Positions 15,306 through 23,345 of a DNA stretch of 25,404 bases are shown piece by piece. Made by a program: the position numbers and the translations under genes. Positions within the stretch are counted from its first letter, which is position 1. Each line of letters begins with the position of its first letter. Below the pieces are notes generated by a model. The model saw only the letters and a list, made by a program, of their open reading frames with translations, was not told the DNA's origin and made no database searches. Location of the stretch: NCBI GenBank assembly GCA_964599915.1, contig CAZRHR010000041.1, positions 1-25,404 of the forward strand, in the 5' to 3' direction. The stretch comes from CAZRHR01 sp964599915 (GTDB lineage: Bacteria; Bacteroidota; Bacteroidia; CAIKAF01).

Positions 15306-16958
15306 ATGCCCTCATTGGCCCCCTATAGTCAACCTTTGGGTCGGGAAAAAGCCCTGCATCTTCTTCGCAGAGCCACCTTTGGTCCCAAGCCCGCGGACGT
15401 AGCATTGTTTAGTCAACTTACACCCCAACAGGCCTTAGATCAATTGTTAATTCCTTCGCCTGCACCGCCACCACCGCTCGACCCGGCCAATGACCAACCT
15501 TGGATTTATCCCCCCGTAGCACCGGGTGGCAGCGAAGATTTTGAGCGCAGAGACCAATTGTTCGCTTGGTGGCTGCACTCCATGTATAGCCAACCACTTA
15601 GTCTTACGGAAAGAATGATTTGGTTCTGGCATACCCATTTTCCTACCATTCAAACACGGATCAACAGCAATGTTCAGCTGTATTTTCAACTTCAACTTTT
15701 CCGGCATTACGCCCTAGGAGATTATAAGGCTCTGACCAAAGCGGTTTGCATCGATAATGCCATGCTTATTCACTTGGATGGCCATTTAAATGAAAATGGT
15801 TCACCTCAGGAAAATTTTGCCCGCGAATTTTTTGAGCTTTTTACCGTGGGAAAAGGGCCACAGGTCGGCCCCGACGATTACACGCATTTTACTGAGCAAG
15901 ATGTTCAAGCCGCTACCCGCGTTTTTACAGGTTGGGGCACAGACACCACCTACACCACCCTTGACCCGCTCACCGGTATTCCTACAGGAAAATTAAAATC
16001 TTCCAATGGCATCGTTGCCAGTAAACACGACGCCAGTAATAAAACTTTTTCCCAGGCTTTTGCCAACCAAATCATTGGCCCCACAGAATTACAGGGCGGA
16101 CAGGCGACTTTGTTAGGTGCGCAAGGGGAATTGGACCAATTTATCCAAATGGTGTTCAACTCCGTGTATACGGCAAGACATATTTGCAGGAAATTGTATC
16201 GGTTCTTTGTGTATTATCAAATTACACCCGATGTAGAGCAAGACATTATCGTTCCATTGGCCCAACAGCTCATCAATGACCAATTTCAAATTTCCGGGGT
16301 GCTTCGAACCCTCATGGAAAGTTTACATTTCTATGACCTAGACGATAGCCAAACCAGCAATGACCATCAGGGCGCTTTAATCAAAAGTCCTTTAGAAATT
16401 ACCCTGGGATTATACCGCACTTTGGGATTGACCTTGCCGCAGATGCAGGTGGGACAACTTCCGCTGTTTTATCAGGTTTGGATGGGCCATACACTTTCCA
16501 CCATTCATGGACAGGGACTTGATTTCTACGAGCCTTATGATGTAGCCGGATACGACCCCTATTATCAATTTCCCGGTTATAACCGACTTTGGATTACGCC
16601 CAATAACTTGGCCATGCGATACAAGTATGGAGAAAGTTTATTGGTGGGCGTGCAAGATGCCAACATGAATGTCTTACTTCAGTTAGACCCTGTGGCTTTT
16701 GTACAACAATGGGTATCCGATCCCACCAATCCGGACACCTTATTACAAGAAATTCTTCCATATTTCATTCCCATTCCTTTGAATGCGCAGCGTTACGCGT
16801 TCTTTAGGGATTCCGTATTGCTCGACACTTTATCAGCTATCAACTGGGCCTTTGAATGGAGCGCTTATGTCTCAGGAGGACCAGATACCAACGTAAGAAC
16901 CCAATTAGAGAATTTATTCCGGGCCATGATTCAATGTCCTGAATTTCAATTGATGTAA
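15306..16958 (+). CDS. DUF1800 domain protein
   Basis: 550 aa, no clear signal peptide. Diagnostic DUF1800 blocks are ALHLLRRATFGP (16-27), ERMIWFWHTHF (102-112), NGSPQENFAREFFELFTVG (164-182) and RVFTGW (205-210). The molecular function is unknown. Genes of this family are regularly paired with a DUF1501 gene in Bacteroidota, Planctomycetes and Proteobacteria, as here, with the partner starting 2 nt after the stop. An upstream ATG (15296) is out of frame. The start at 15306 places the RRATFGP motif at its usual distance from the N-terminus. The leader is AT-rich and no full promoter consensus was found. Confidence 0.93.
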   Translation: MPSLAPYSQPLGREKALHLLRRATFGPKPADVALFSQLTPQQALDQLLIPSPAPPPPLDPANDQPWIYPPVAPGGSEDFERRDQLFAWWLHSMYSQPLSLTERMIWFWHTHFPTIQTRINSNVQLYFQLQLFRHYALGDYKALTKAVCIDNAMLIHLDGHLNENGSPQENFAREFFELFTVGKGPQVGPDDYTHFTEQDVQAATRVFTGWGTDTTYTTLDPLTGIPTGKLKSSNGIVASKHDASNKTFSQAFANQIIGPTELQGGQATLLGAQGELDQFIQMVFNSVYTARHICRKLYRFFVYYQITPDVEQDIIVPLAQQLINDQFQISGVLRTLMESLHFYDLDDSQTSNDHQGALIKSPLEITLGLYRTLGLTLPQMQVGQLPLFYQVWMGHTLSTIHGQGLDFYEPYDVAGYDPYYQFPGYNRLWITPNNLAMRYKYGESLLVGVQDANMNVLLQLDPVAFVQQWVSDPTNPDTLLQEILPYFIPIPLNAQRYAFFRDSVLLDTLSAINWAFEWSAYVSGGPDTNVRTQLENLFRAMIQCPEFQLM

Positions 16959-16960
16959 CC

Positions 16961-18601
16961 ATGAACCGCAGGAAATTTATACGAAATATGGGTGTAGCCG
17001 CTGCCGGTGCACCTTTTGCCATTCAGGGAATGCCCATGCGGGTGTGGAAGGAGCAAGGACTTTTACAGGCCTTTGCTGCCGCATCAGATTCGGACAGGGT
17101 GTTGGTCATTATTCAATTGCATGGAGGAAATGATGGATTGAACATGACGGTTCCCGCCAACCAATATGCCCAATATTATAGTCTTAGACCCAACCTGGCC
17201 CTGCCAGAAACAGGTACTAGGTCTATTTTAATGTTGGACAACAGCTTACCGGACCAACGAAAAGTGGGTTTACACCCCGACATGACGGCCGCCAAAGCCA
17301 TGTACGACCAAGGCAACCTTGCGGTCATTCAAAATGTGAGTTATCCCTACATGAATGGCTCTCACTTTAGAAGCCGCGATGTCATGTTTATGGGTGGTGG
17401 CCATGCCGATTATTATTCCTCAGGCTGGATGGGACGTTATCTCGACCAGATTTATCCCAATTACCCAGATGATTATCCATCTCCTTCCATGCCGGATCCA
17501 CTGGCCATCGAAATTGGAAATGGGGTTTCCTTGGCTTTTCACCGGGACAACGGCATTCCATTGGGATTGAGCATCCAAGACCCTGTGGCTTTTTACAACC
17601 TAATTAATTCCGTTGGAGTAGCACCTCCCATTTCGTTTCCCGATAGCTATGCGGGAGATGAGATTGAATACATCATGCAGATTGAGCGCGAGGCCAATAC
17701 TTACGCCGGAAGGCTTAGAGATGTTTTCATGGCCGGAAACAATTCAACGGTAGATTACCCATATCAATATCCTTATTTAGCGCCTCAAGGAAGTTTGCAT
17801 AATCCACTTTCTCAGCAATTACGTATCATTGCCCGATTGCTCGATGGGGGTTGTAAAACAAGAATCTTCCTTTGCAGAATCGGCGGATTTGACACCCACG
17901 CCAACCAAGTGGAAGCCTCCGATACCACCATGGGGCACCATGCCGCTTTGATGTATCATTTATCTGCGGCCGCCAAAGCTTTTCATGATGATTTAAGCGC
18001 TTTGGGCCTTGGTGACCGTGTTTTGACCCTTACATCCAGCGAATTTGGCAGAAGGGCACATTCTAATGGTAGTTTCGGTTCCGACCATGGAAATGCCGCG
18101 CCAGTATTGGCTTTTGGCAGTTGCGTAAAAGGCGGTGTTTATGGAGATAATCCTAATCTATCTGCTTTACAATCCGGAAGTATTCCCCTTGGGCAAGATT
18201 ATCGGCAAATCATGTGTGCCATTGTGGCCGACTGGTTTGGTGCAAGTCCACAAGTGATGCAAGCGGTGCGTTTCGATGATTGGGTGGCCTCCAGAATTGG
18301 TTTGGTAGAATGTATTGCCACGGGTATTCCCGAACCACAATCTTTTCAGGTGGAATTGTACCCCAACCCGGCGGTGTTGCATTTTCAGCTCAAACATAGT
18401 GTGATACAAACAGAAACCTTTGATTTGGAAGTCACAGATATTTTGGGCAGAACCATGTATCGCCAGCGACAAAGTCATACGCCACCTTACGCCATTTGGA
18501 AAGTACCCACCACCGATTGGCCTACCGGAACCTATATTGTGACTTTGAAACAAGGAGCTCAAACCGTTTATGCCCATAGGGTATTGGTACAGCGTCCCTA
18601 A
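16961..18601 (+). CDS. DUF1501 protein with Tat-like signal and T9SS sorting domain
   Basis: 546 aa. The N-terminus MNRRKFIRNMGVAAAGAPFA has a twin-arginine-like pattern (RRKFI) and a modest hydrophobic stretch. The body is DUF1501, related in fold to the alkaline phosphatase/sulfatase superfamily: LHGGNDGLNM (53-62), GGFDTHANQ (308-316), TSSEFGRRAHSNG (358-370) and GSDHGNAAPV (373-382). The conserved Asp/His residues could bind metal, but no activity has been assigned. From about 460 the tail ELYPNPAV, then GRTMYRQ, WPTGTYIVTL and VLVQRP is a type A T9SS sorting domain, so the protein should end up at the surface. It sits 2 nt after the DUF1800 gene in one transcription unit. Confidence 0.93.
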   Translation: MNRRKFIRNMGVAAAGAPFAIQGMPMRVWKEQGLLQAFAAASDSDRVLVIIQLHGGNDGLNMTVPANQYAQYYSLRPNLALPETGTRSILMLDNSLPDQRKVGLHPDMTAAKAMYDQGNLAVIQNVSYPYMNGSHFRSRDVMFMGGGHADYYSSGWMGRYLDQIYPNYPDDYPSPSMPDPLAIEIGNGVSLAFHRDNGIPLGLSIQDPVAFYNLINSVGVAPPISFPDSYAGDEIEYIMQIEREANTYAGRLRDVFMAGNNSTVDYPYQYPYLAPQGSLHNPLSQQLRIIARLLDGGCKTRIFLCRIGGFDTHANQVEASDTTMGHHAALMYHLSAAAKAFHDDLSALGLGDRVLTLTSSEFGRRAHSNGSFGSDHGNAAPVLAFGSCVKGGVYGDNPNLSALQSGSIPLGQDYRQIMCAIVADWFGASPQVMQAVRFDDWVASRIGLVECIATGIPEPQSFQVELYPNPAVLHFQLKHSVIQTETFDLEVTDILGRTMYRQRQSHTPPYAIWKVPTTDWPTGTYIVTLKQGAQTVYAHRVLVQRP

Positions 18602-18656
18602 TGGTTTTTACCCGTTTTTCCTCCTCATTCTAAGCCGCGGTCCTGCTTTTAGTTGC

Positions 18657-18664
18657 TATATTTG
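18657..18664 (+). promoter_or_regulatory. -7 element upstream of the reductase operon
   Basis: TATATTTG, an exact TAnnTTTG, 16 nt before the ATG at 18681. No TTG at the expected -33 distance. It would drive the four-gene run 18681-21737. Confidence 0.5.
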
Positions 18665-18680
18665 AAGCAAAATTGCGGGC

Positions 18681-19760
18681 ATGGCCAAGTTTTATTCAGT
18701 TCAGGTAGGGGAGGTCACTAAGGAAACCCCTGATAGTGTTTCTTTTACTATTGTTCCTAAACCCGAAGATGCGGCTGCATTTGCCTTTGTAGCCGGACAA
18801 TACCTTACGTTTAAAATACATCTGGATGGCCAAGAAATCAGAAGGTCTTATTCGATTTGCAGTAGTCCATTAGAAGGTGAAATCAGGGTGGGTGTTAAAA
18901 GAGTGGATGGAGGTCTTTTTTCGACTTGGGCCAACCGTGTGCTTCAACCGGGTATGACCCTAGAAGCCATGCCGCCCATGGGACATTTTACCACATCCAT
19001 CGCATCCGGGTCAAATAAACACTATGCGGCCGTGGCAGCAGGTTCTGGCATAACTCCAATTTTGTCCATTATTAAAACCGTTCTAGCCGCAGATCCAACC
19101 GCCCAATTTAGCCTGTTTTATGGCAATAGGTCCACGCCCTTTATCATGTTCAGAGAGGTGTTGGAAAACTTGAAAAATACTTACACCGGCCGTTTTGCCT
19201 TATATCATATCCTAAGCAGAGAATCCATTGACCTTCCTTTATTCAATGGACGCATCACCTCTGAACGCTGCCAATCTTGGTTTTCTACCTTGCTTCCCGT
19301 GGACTGGGTAGATGAATGGTTTTTATGTGGTCCGATGGAAATGACCCAATCGGTTCAAGCGGTTTTGGAAGAAAAAGGCGTGGCCAAACAAGCCATTCAT
19401 GTGGAGTTGTTTACTGCTCCGGGGCAACCCACCACCACCAAAACCTCCATGGCGGCCCAGAAAGAATTTGAAGGTGCCAAAAGTTTGGTTCATGTAAAGC
19501 TAGATGGACTTACCACGGCATTTGAACTAGAAACTGACGGTTTAAATATTTTGGATGCTGCCTTAGATGCCGGTGCCGATGTGCCTTACGCTTGCAAAGG
19601 TGCCGTTTGTTGTACCTGTAAAGCACGGGTAACGGAGGGCAAAGTAGCTATGGAAATGAACTATGCCCTTACCCAAGACGAGGTAGAGGCTGGCTTTGTA
19701 CTTACTTGTCAGGCGCATCCACTTACAGCCAGCGTTGTGGTTGATTTTGATCAGGCGTAA
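18681..19760 (+). CDS. PaaE-like FAD/NAD(P)H and 2Fe-2S oxidoreductase
   Basis: 359 aa, cytoplasmic. Three modules: an FAD-binding barrel with the RRSYSIC signature (54-60); an NAD(P)H-binding half with AAGSGITPIL (119-128) and LCGPMEM (215-221); and a C-terminal plant-type 2Fe-2S ferredoxin domain with Cys305, Cys310, Cys313 and Cys343 (YACKGAVCCTCKA, LTCQAHP). It passes electrons from NAD(P)H through FAD and 2Fe-2S to a partner oxygenase. The layout is that of PaaE (phenylacetyl-CoA epoxidase reductase subunit). No other paa gene is near, so the partner could be a different di-iron monooxygenase or desaturase, and I give no symbol. Its stop overlaps the next ATG (TAATG), so it is co-transcribed with envelope protein genes of unknown role. 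Confidence 0.92.
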   Translation: MAKFYSVQVGEVTKETPDSVSFTIVPKPEDAAAFAFVAGQYLTFKIHLDGQEIRRSYSICSSPLEGEIRVGVKRVDGGLFSTWANRVLQPGMTLEAMPPMGHFTTSIASGSNKHYAAVAAGSGITPILSIIKTVLAADPTAQFSLFYGNRSTPFIMFREVLENLKNTYTGRFALYHILSRESIDLPLFNGRITSERCQSWFSTLLPVDWVDEWFLCGPMEMTQSVQAVLEEKGVAKQAIHVELFTAPGQPTTTKTSMAAQKEFEGAKSLVHVKLDGLTTAFELETDGLNILDAALDAGADVPYACKGAVCCTCKARVTEGKVAMEMNYALTQDEVEAGFVLTCQAHPLTASVVVDFDQA

Positions 19761-20302
19761 TGATGCCACGGAAACATTGGTTCTGGGTTGCATTTTTATG
19801 TTTATCTACGGTTTATGGGCAGGTGGTTCCGTCTACAGACACCCTAACCGTGCAGGAAAATCAGACGACTTCTTGGTGGCATAAACTGAAATGGGGCGCT
19901 AACATCACGTATTACCCCGGGCACTATTTTTCTTATGCCATCGGCCCACAAGTAGCCTATATTGTAAATCAGCGCATTCGTGTGTCAGGTGGTATTTTTT
20001 ACAAGCAAGGTTTTAAATCTTTTCCGAACCATATTCATCATGATTTTGGTGCAAGAGCACAAGTGAGTTACCGCATTTGGTACGGGCTCACAGGGTTGGT
20101 TGAATATGAATGGGTCAGGTATCTGAAGGAAGGAGATTTGTTTCGCGAAGACAGCCATGCCATTAGTTTTGGAGGGGGCTATTTATTTCGAAGAAAAAAA
20201 GCACAGCAAATAGGGCTTTTTTTACACTATAATATCTTAAATTCAGCCCAGGATATCCCTTACCCCGGAGCGTTTATGCTAAGATGTAACCTATGGTTTT
20301 AA
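19760..20302 (+). CDS. Small outer-membrane beta-barrel protein
   Basis: 180 aa; no named family recognised. The signal peptide (to about VYGQ|V, residue 21) is followed by alternating aromatic/glycine strands (YFSYAIGPQVAYIV, RVSGGIFYKQGF, ISFGGGYLFRR, IGLFLHYNI). It ends in LRCNLWF with a C-terminal phenylalanine, the usual beta-barrel assembly signal. An eight-stranded porin-like or OmpW/OmpA-type barrel of about 155 residues is likely. The start codon overlaps the reductase stop (TAATG; a second ATG follows immediately), and the 3' end overlaps the next gene by 10 nt, so expression is tightly tied to both. Confidence 0.8.
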   Translation: MMPRKHWFWVAFLCLSTVYGQVVPSTDTLTVQENQTTSWWHKLKWGANITYYPGHYFSYAIGPQVAYIVNQRIRVSGGIFYKQGFKSFPNHIHHDFGARAQVSYRIWYGLTGLVEYEWVRYLKEGDLFREDSHAISFGGGYLFRRKKAQQIGLFLHYNILNSAQDIPYPGAFMLRCNLWF

Positions 20303-20850
20303 TCCGTTATTTTTCATTTTTCATTTTTTCCTTAGCCGTTCTGGGTTGTGGCCCAAGCAGTACTGAAAAAATAAGCCCTACGGAGGGTCTTTCCAGATCA
20401 GATTCCGCGGAATCCGCCTACCTAACTGGGGTTGAGGCCATAGAGGCTGGTGATTATGGCCGGGCCATTGAAGGTTTTTCTTTAGCCCTATCTTTAGATA
20501 GCTTGTACACTTCTGCATGGCATGACCGCGGCATTTGTTTCTTTGAATTGGGTCGGGTGCAAGATGCCATTTCAGATTATCAGCGCGCTTTGCAATTAGA
20601 ACCTGGATATTCTGAAGCTTGGTATAACTTAGGATTGGCCTTACAAGAAGATGCTCAAGTGAATCAAGCGGTGGATGCTTACACCAAGGCGATTTCTATT
20701 GCGCCTGAAATGAAAGAAGCATGGTTCAATCGAGGCGTTCTCTACATGGACCAAGATTTAACCGAGCAAGCCTGTAGTGATTTTTCTACCGCTGCGAAGC
20801 TAGGCGATGAAGATGCCCAAAAAGTGGCGCAAGAATTTTGTAAGCCTTAG
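20293..20850 (+). CDS. TPR-repeat lipoprotein
   Basis: 185 aa. The N-terminus MVLIRYFSFFIFSLAVLGCG is a lipoprotein signal with lipobox VLGC (Cys19). After a short Ser/Glu-rich linker come four tetratricopeptide repeats (about 43-180): YLTGVEAIEAGDYGRAIEGF, WHDRGICFFELGRVQDAISD, WYNLGLALQEDAQVNQAVDA and WFNRGVLYMDQDLTEQACSD. TPR lipoproteins serve as periplasmic protein-protein scaffolds; the partner is probably one of the neighbouring envelope proteins. The start overlaps the barrel-protein gene by 10 nt and the next gene starts 2 nt after its stop. Confidence 0.88.
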   Translation: MVLIRYFSFFIFSLAVLGCGPSSTEKISPTEGLSRSDSAESAYLTGVEAIEAGDYGRAIEGFSLALSLDSLYTSAWHDRGICFFELGRVQDAISDYQRALQLEPGYSEAWYNLGLALQEDAQVNQAVDAYTKAISIAPEMKEAWFNRGVLYMDQDLTEQACSDFSTAAKLGDEDAQKVAQEFCKP

Positions 20851-20852
20851 CC

Positions 20853-21737
20853 ATGGGTCATTGGTTGGTTTTACCTTTTTTCCTTTGGATGTCCTGCTTG
20901 GTGGGCCAAGTGAAATTTAATCCGGAAGACCCTGATTTCATTCGGTTTTCGGGAACGCCTATGGCCACCGTGCATACCACCACGTCCACTGCTTTAAAGG
21001 ACAAAGCAGCCAGGAAAGTGTATATCCAGCAGGAACCCCTCGACAAGTTTATGGCGCGCATTGGCAAATTTCCTCAGTTGGAAATTTTATTTTTAGTCAA
21101 TAACCAGTTGCAGCGACTGGGGCCGGATATCGGATTGTGCCAGTCTATGTTTGCTTTTTCGTCCAGAAAAAATCCCATTTTGGAGTTGCCAGCCTCCTTT
21201 TTTTCGCTGGCGAGCCTTTTGTACCTGGAGCTAAACGATACGCGTTTGGCCGAAATTCCATTGGACATGGCGGCTTTGCATCGTTTAGAGTTATGGCGCA
21301 TGGCCGGAACGCAAACCGATACCCTCAAGTTCAATGACACCATGCCGGGTCTAAGCCGATTAAGGGTTTTTCAAATGTATGATACGCCCTTATACCACTT
21401 TCCACAATTTTTGCTGTCTTGTAAAGAATTAGAGGAAATCACCTTGGTGAATTGTCAGCTTTCATCCCTCCCGGATTCTTTGTTTTTACTTCCAAAACTT
21501 CGCAGAATTAACGTATCTGAAAACCAGATTGCGGCTATTCCGTCTTCCTGGGGACGATGCCCAAATTTGCAGGTGATTGAAGCCGCTGAAAACAAATTGG
21601 AAACCTTGCCGGAGTCGCTTTTTCATTTGAAAGGCCTCAGTTACCTCGACGTTCAAAAAAATCCCATAGACGAGCAAACCAAAGAGGTTTTTCGCATTTT
21701 GCTGTCCAAAAAGGCTCATTTTAAATTTGGAGATTAA
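20853..21737 (+). CDS. Secreted leucine-rich-repeat protein
   Basis: 294 aa. The signal peptide MGHWLVLPFFLWMSCLVGQ is followed by a leader of about 50 residues, then roughly nine leucine-rich repeats of about 23 residues from residue 70 to the end (for example LEILFLVNNQLQRL, LLYLELNDTRLAEIP, LRRINVSENQIAAIP, LSYLDVQKNPI). LRR solenoids bind other proteins, so this is probably an exported adaptor or recognition protein. It has no T9SS sorting tail. It is the last gene of the reductase-barrel-TPR-LRR unit. Its TAA shares the palindrome TTAA with the stop of the convergent NUDIX gene, leaving no room for a terminator between them. Confidence 0.85.
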   Translation: MGHWLVLPFFLWMSCLVGQVKFNPEDPDFIRFSGTPMATVHTTTSTALKDKAARKVYIQQEPLDKFMARIGKFPQLEILFLVNNQLQRLGPDIGLCQSMFAFSSRKNPILELPASFFSLASLLYLELNDTRLAEIPLDMAALHRLELWRMAGTQTDTLKFNDTMPGLSRLRVFQMYDTPLYHFPQFLLSCKELEEITLVNCQLSSLPDSLFLLPKLRRINVSENQIAAIPSSWGRCPNLQVIEAAENKLETLPESLFHLKGLSYLDVQKNPIDEQTKEVFRILLSKKAHFKFGD

Positions 21738-22153
21738 TCAAAAGCTTCTTGTAAAAGCCGGACCACGTGTTGGTCCATGGGGAAAGTGAAGCTGTTGGGA
21801 TTCAAATAGCGAATAGGGAGTTGTAAAAACCGTAGGTTGGGTTCCACACTATGGTAAGAGATGGAATAGCCTTTTTGTAATTCAACGAGATAATAAATAC
21901 TGATGACTTGGGTTTCGGGATCGAAGGCAGAAGGTTGAAAAAAGTCGGTGAGGTAAAATAACTCCAGAATATGTATTTCCACCCCAAGTTCTTCTCGAAA
22001 TTCTCGGATTAAAGCTTCTTGGGGCACTTCACCAAACTCCATACCTCCGCCCGGAAACTTCACAATCTTCAACCCCATGTAATCCTCCATGGAGTAGGTG
22101 ATAAAGCCATTCCGAATGACTAACCCATACACACGTATGGTAAACTTAGACAA
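21734..22153 (-). CDS. NUDIX hydrolase
   Basis: 139 aa, cytoplasmic. The complete Nudix box G-x5-E-x7-REUxEExGU is at residues 36-58 (GGMEFGE, then REFREELGV). It would hydrolyse a nucleoside diphosphate linked to another group using Mg2+; the substrate is not predictable. The Nudix box starts only 35 residues in, with a short beta strand (IRVYGLVIRNGF) before it, normal for a single-domain member. It lies 3 nt after the DUF4920 gene in the same direction, so it is probably translated from the same mRNA. Its stop overlaps that of the convergent LRR gene. Confidence 0.93.
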   Translation of the reverse strand: MSKFTIRVYGLVIRNGFITYSMEDYMGLKIVKFPGGGMEFGEVPQEALIREFREELGVEIHILELFYLTDFFQPSAFDPETQVISIYYLVELQKGYSISYHSVEPNLRFLQLPIRYLNPNSFTFPMDQHVVRLLQEAFD

Positions 22154-22156
22154 GGT

Positions 22157-22654
22157 TTAAGGCTTTGTAGTCGTATCTCTTTCGGCTAAAGCAACTCCGC
22201 GCGCCATGAAGGTATAGCTAGTTTCAGGCTCAGTGATGGCTGCAATTTCTTCCGGTGTTTTTCCGGCATCTTGCGCCTTGTGTTGCAACCAAGCCACGTC
22301 TTCTACTTCTTTTTTCACGAGCCCTTCTATCACGGCTGTTTGTCCGGCTGCATCTTTAGGCATGAAAAAGCCATAATCTTTGAACCTAACGGTCATCAAC
22401 ATGCCATTTCCTAGGTCAAAATCCATCCAACATCCTTTGGCTTGGCACACTTCTGCAATGTTTCCTTTAACCCGAACTTCTGCTGAATCTTTTTCTCCGA
22501 GCCATGCGACAAGCTGCTGTGCGTCAATGGCTTCTGCTTCCCAGCTAATGCTGTCTCCAAAGTAGGTAATTACAGGTCCTGAAGGGGTATTGGTTTTACC
22601 GGCACAAGCCCATAATAGGGTGGCGGCAACAAAGGAAAATAGGATTGTTTTCAT
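22157..22654 (-). CDS. DUF4920 lipoprotein
   Basis: 165 aa. Lipoprotein signal with lipobox LWAC (Cys17). The mature part matches DUF4920: FGDSISWE (32-39), VRVKGNIAEVCQAKGCWMDF (60-79) with the conserved cysteine pair Cys70/Cys75, VRFKDYGFFMPKDAAG (89-104) and WLQHKAQDAGKTPEEIAAI. It is a periplasm-facing OB-like small protein found mostly in Bacteroidota, with no proven function; the CxxxxCW motif could bind metal or form a disulfide. A full promoter lies in the 37-nt gap upstream, so close that the transcript may have almost no leader. The NUDIX gene follows by 3 nt. Confidence 0.92.
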   Translation of the reverse strand: MKTILFSFVAATLLWACAGKTNTPSGPVITYFGDSISWEAEAIDAQQLVAWLGEKDSAEVRVKGNIAEVCQAKGCWMDFDLGNGMLMTVRFKDYGFFMPKDAAGQTAVIEGLVKKEVEDVAWLQHKAQDAGKTPEEIAAITEPETSYTFMARGVALAERDTTTKP

Positions 22655-22658
22655 GCGT

Positions 22659-22689
22659 CAAATTTAGGAAAATGAAGATAAATTTACAA
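22659..22689 (-). promoter_or_regulatory. Promoter of the DUF4920-NUDIX unit
   Basis: On the minus strand: TTG (22689-22687), a 20-nt spacer, TAAATTTG (22666-22659), matching the Bacteroidota consensus. The ATG at 22654 begins 4 nt after the -7 element, so the transcript would be leaderless or nearly so. Confidence 0.6.
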
Positions 22690-22691
22690 GC

Positions 22692-23345
22692 CTAAGTTAA
22701 GGGTTTAACGGCCCGCAACATTTCTCGTTTACCGGGAGGTCCGGGAAGTCTTTCTACCTTAAAACCAACTGATTCTAAATCTCGTCTTACCTGTCCTTTG
22801 GCACAGTAGGTGACCATAATCCCACCATGTTCCAGTAAACTAAACATCTGGGCAAAACTTTCTTTTGTCCATAATTCGGGCTGTTTTTCCGGGGCAAAAG
22901 CATCCATGTATATTACGTGGGCAGAAAGGTCGGTAGAAAAGGCAGAAAAGGAACCATGAAACCAATGCAAATGAAAATGCGGGCTAAAGGATTGTGTTTG
23001 AAATGGCTTTGCGTATAATTGGGCTTGAAAGTCTTCGTTGGCCCATGCCAATGTCTTATAAAATTCTCCTAAAAGCTCTTTTGACAGCGGAAAAGGTTCA
23101 ATTCCAACATACGTTATTGGAAGGTTGGTTTCTAAGGTTAACCAAACATTTAATCCCGTGCCCATGCCGATTTCAATAATGTTGAGCGGCTTATTAAGGT
23201 GCTGGTAAGCATGCCTTAACCCTGCTTCAATAAAGACGTGTTTGCTTTCTTGTAATGCGCCATGTCGGGAATGGTAATGTTCATTTAGTTCTGGCACAAA
23301 AAGGGTAGGGGAGCCGTCTTGGGTTACGGTAAGTAAGGGATTCAT
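22692..23345 (-). CDS. mnmD: tRNA 5-methylaminomethyl-2-thiouridine methyltransferase (stand-alone MnmD)
   Basis: 217 aa. SAM-dependent enzyme that makes the last methylation of mnm5(s2)U34 in wobble positions of several tRNAs. Family features: the opening TQDGSPTLFVPELNEHYHS, then HGALQESKHVFIEAGL (28-43); SAM motif I IIEIGMGTGLNVW (56-68); MDAFAPEKQPELWT (147-160); and MVTYCAKGQVRRDLESVGF near the end. It corresponds to the N-terminal half of E. coli MnmC; the FAD oxidase half is absent, as usual in Bacteroidota. The ATG overlaps the stop of the upstream PorE-like gene (ATGA), so it is read from that transcript. Confidence 0.95.
   Translation of the reverse strand: MNPLLTVTQDGSPTLFVPELNEHYHSRHGALQESKHVFIEAGLRHAYQHLNKPLNIIEIGMGTGLNVWLTLETNLPITYVGIEPFPLSKELLGEFYKTLAWANEDFQAQLYAKPFQTQSFSPHFHLHWFHGSFSAFSTDLSAHVIYMDAFAPEKQPELWTKESFAQMFSLLEHGGIMVTYCAKGQVRRDLESVGFKVERLPGPPGKREMLRAVKPLT

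Noticed and set aside
18681..19760. Part of a phenylacetate degradation cluster
   Set aside because: The enzyme has PaaE architecture, but no other paa gene is present in the window.
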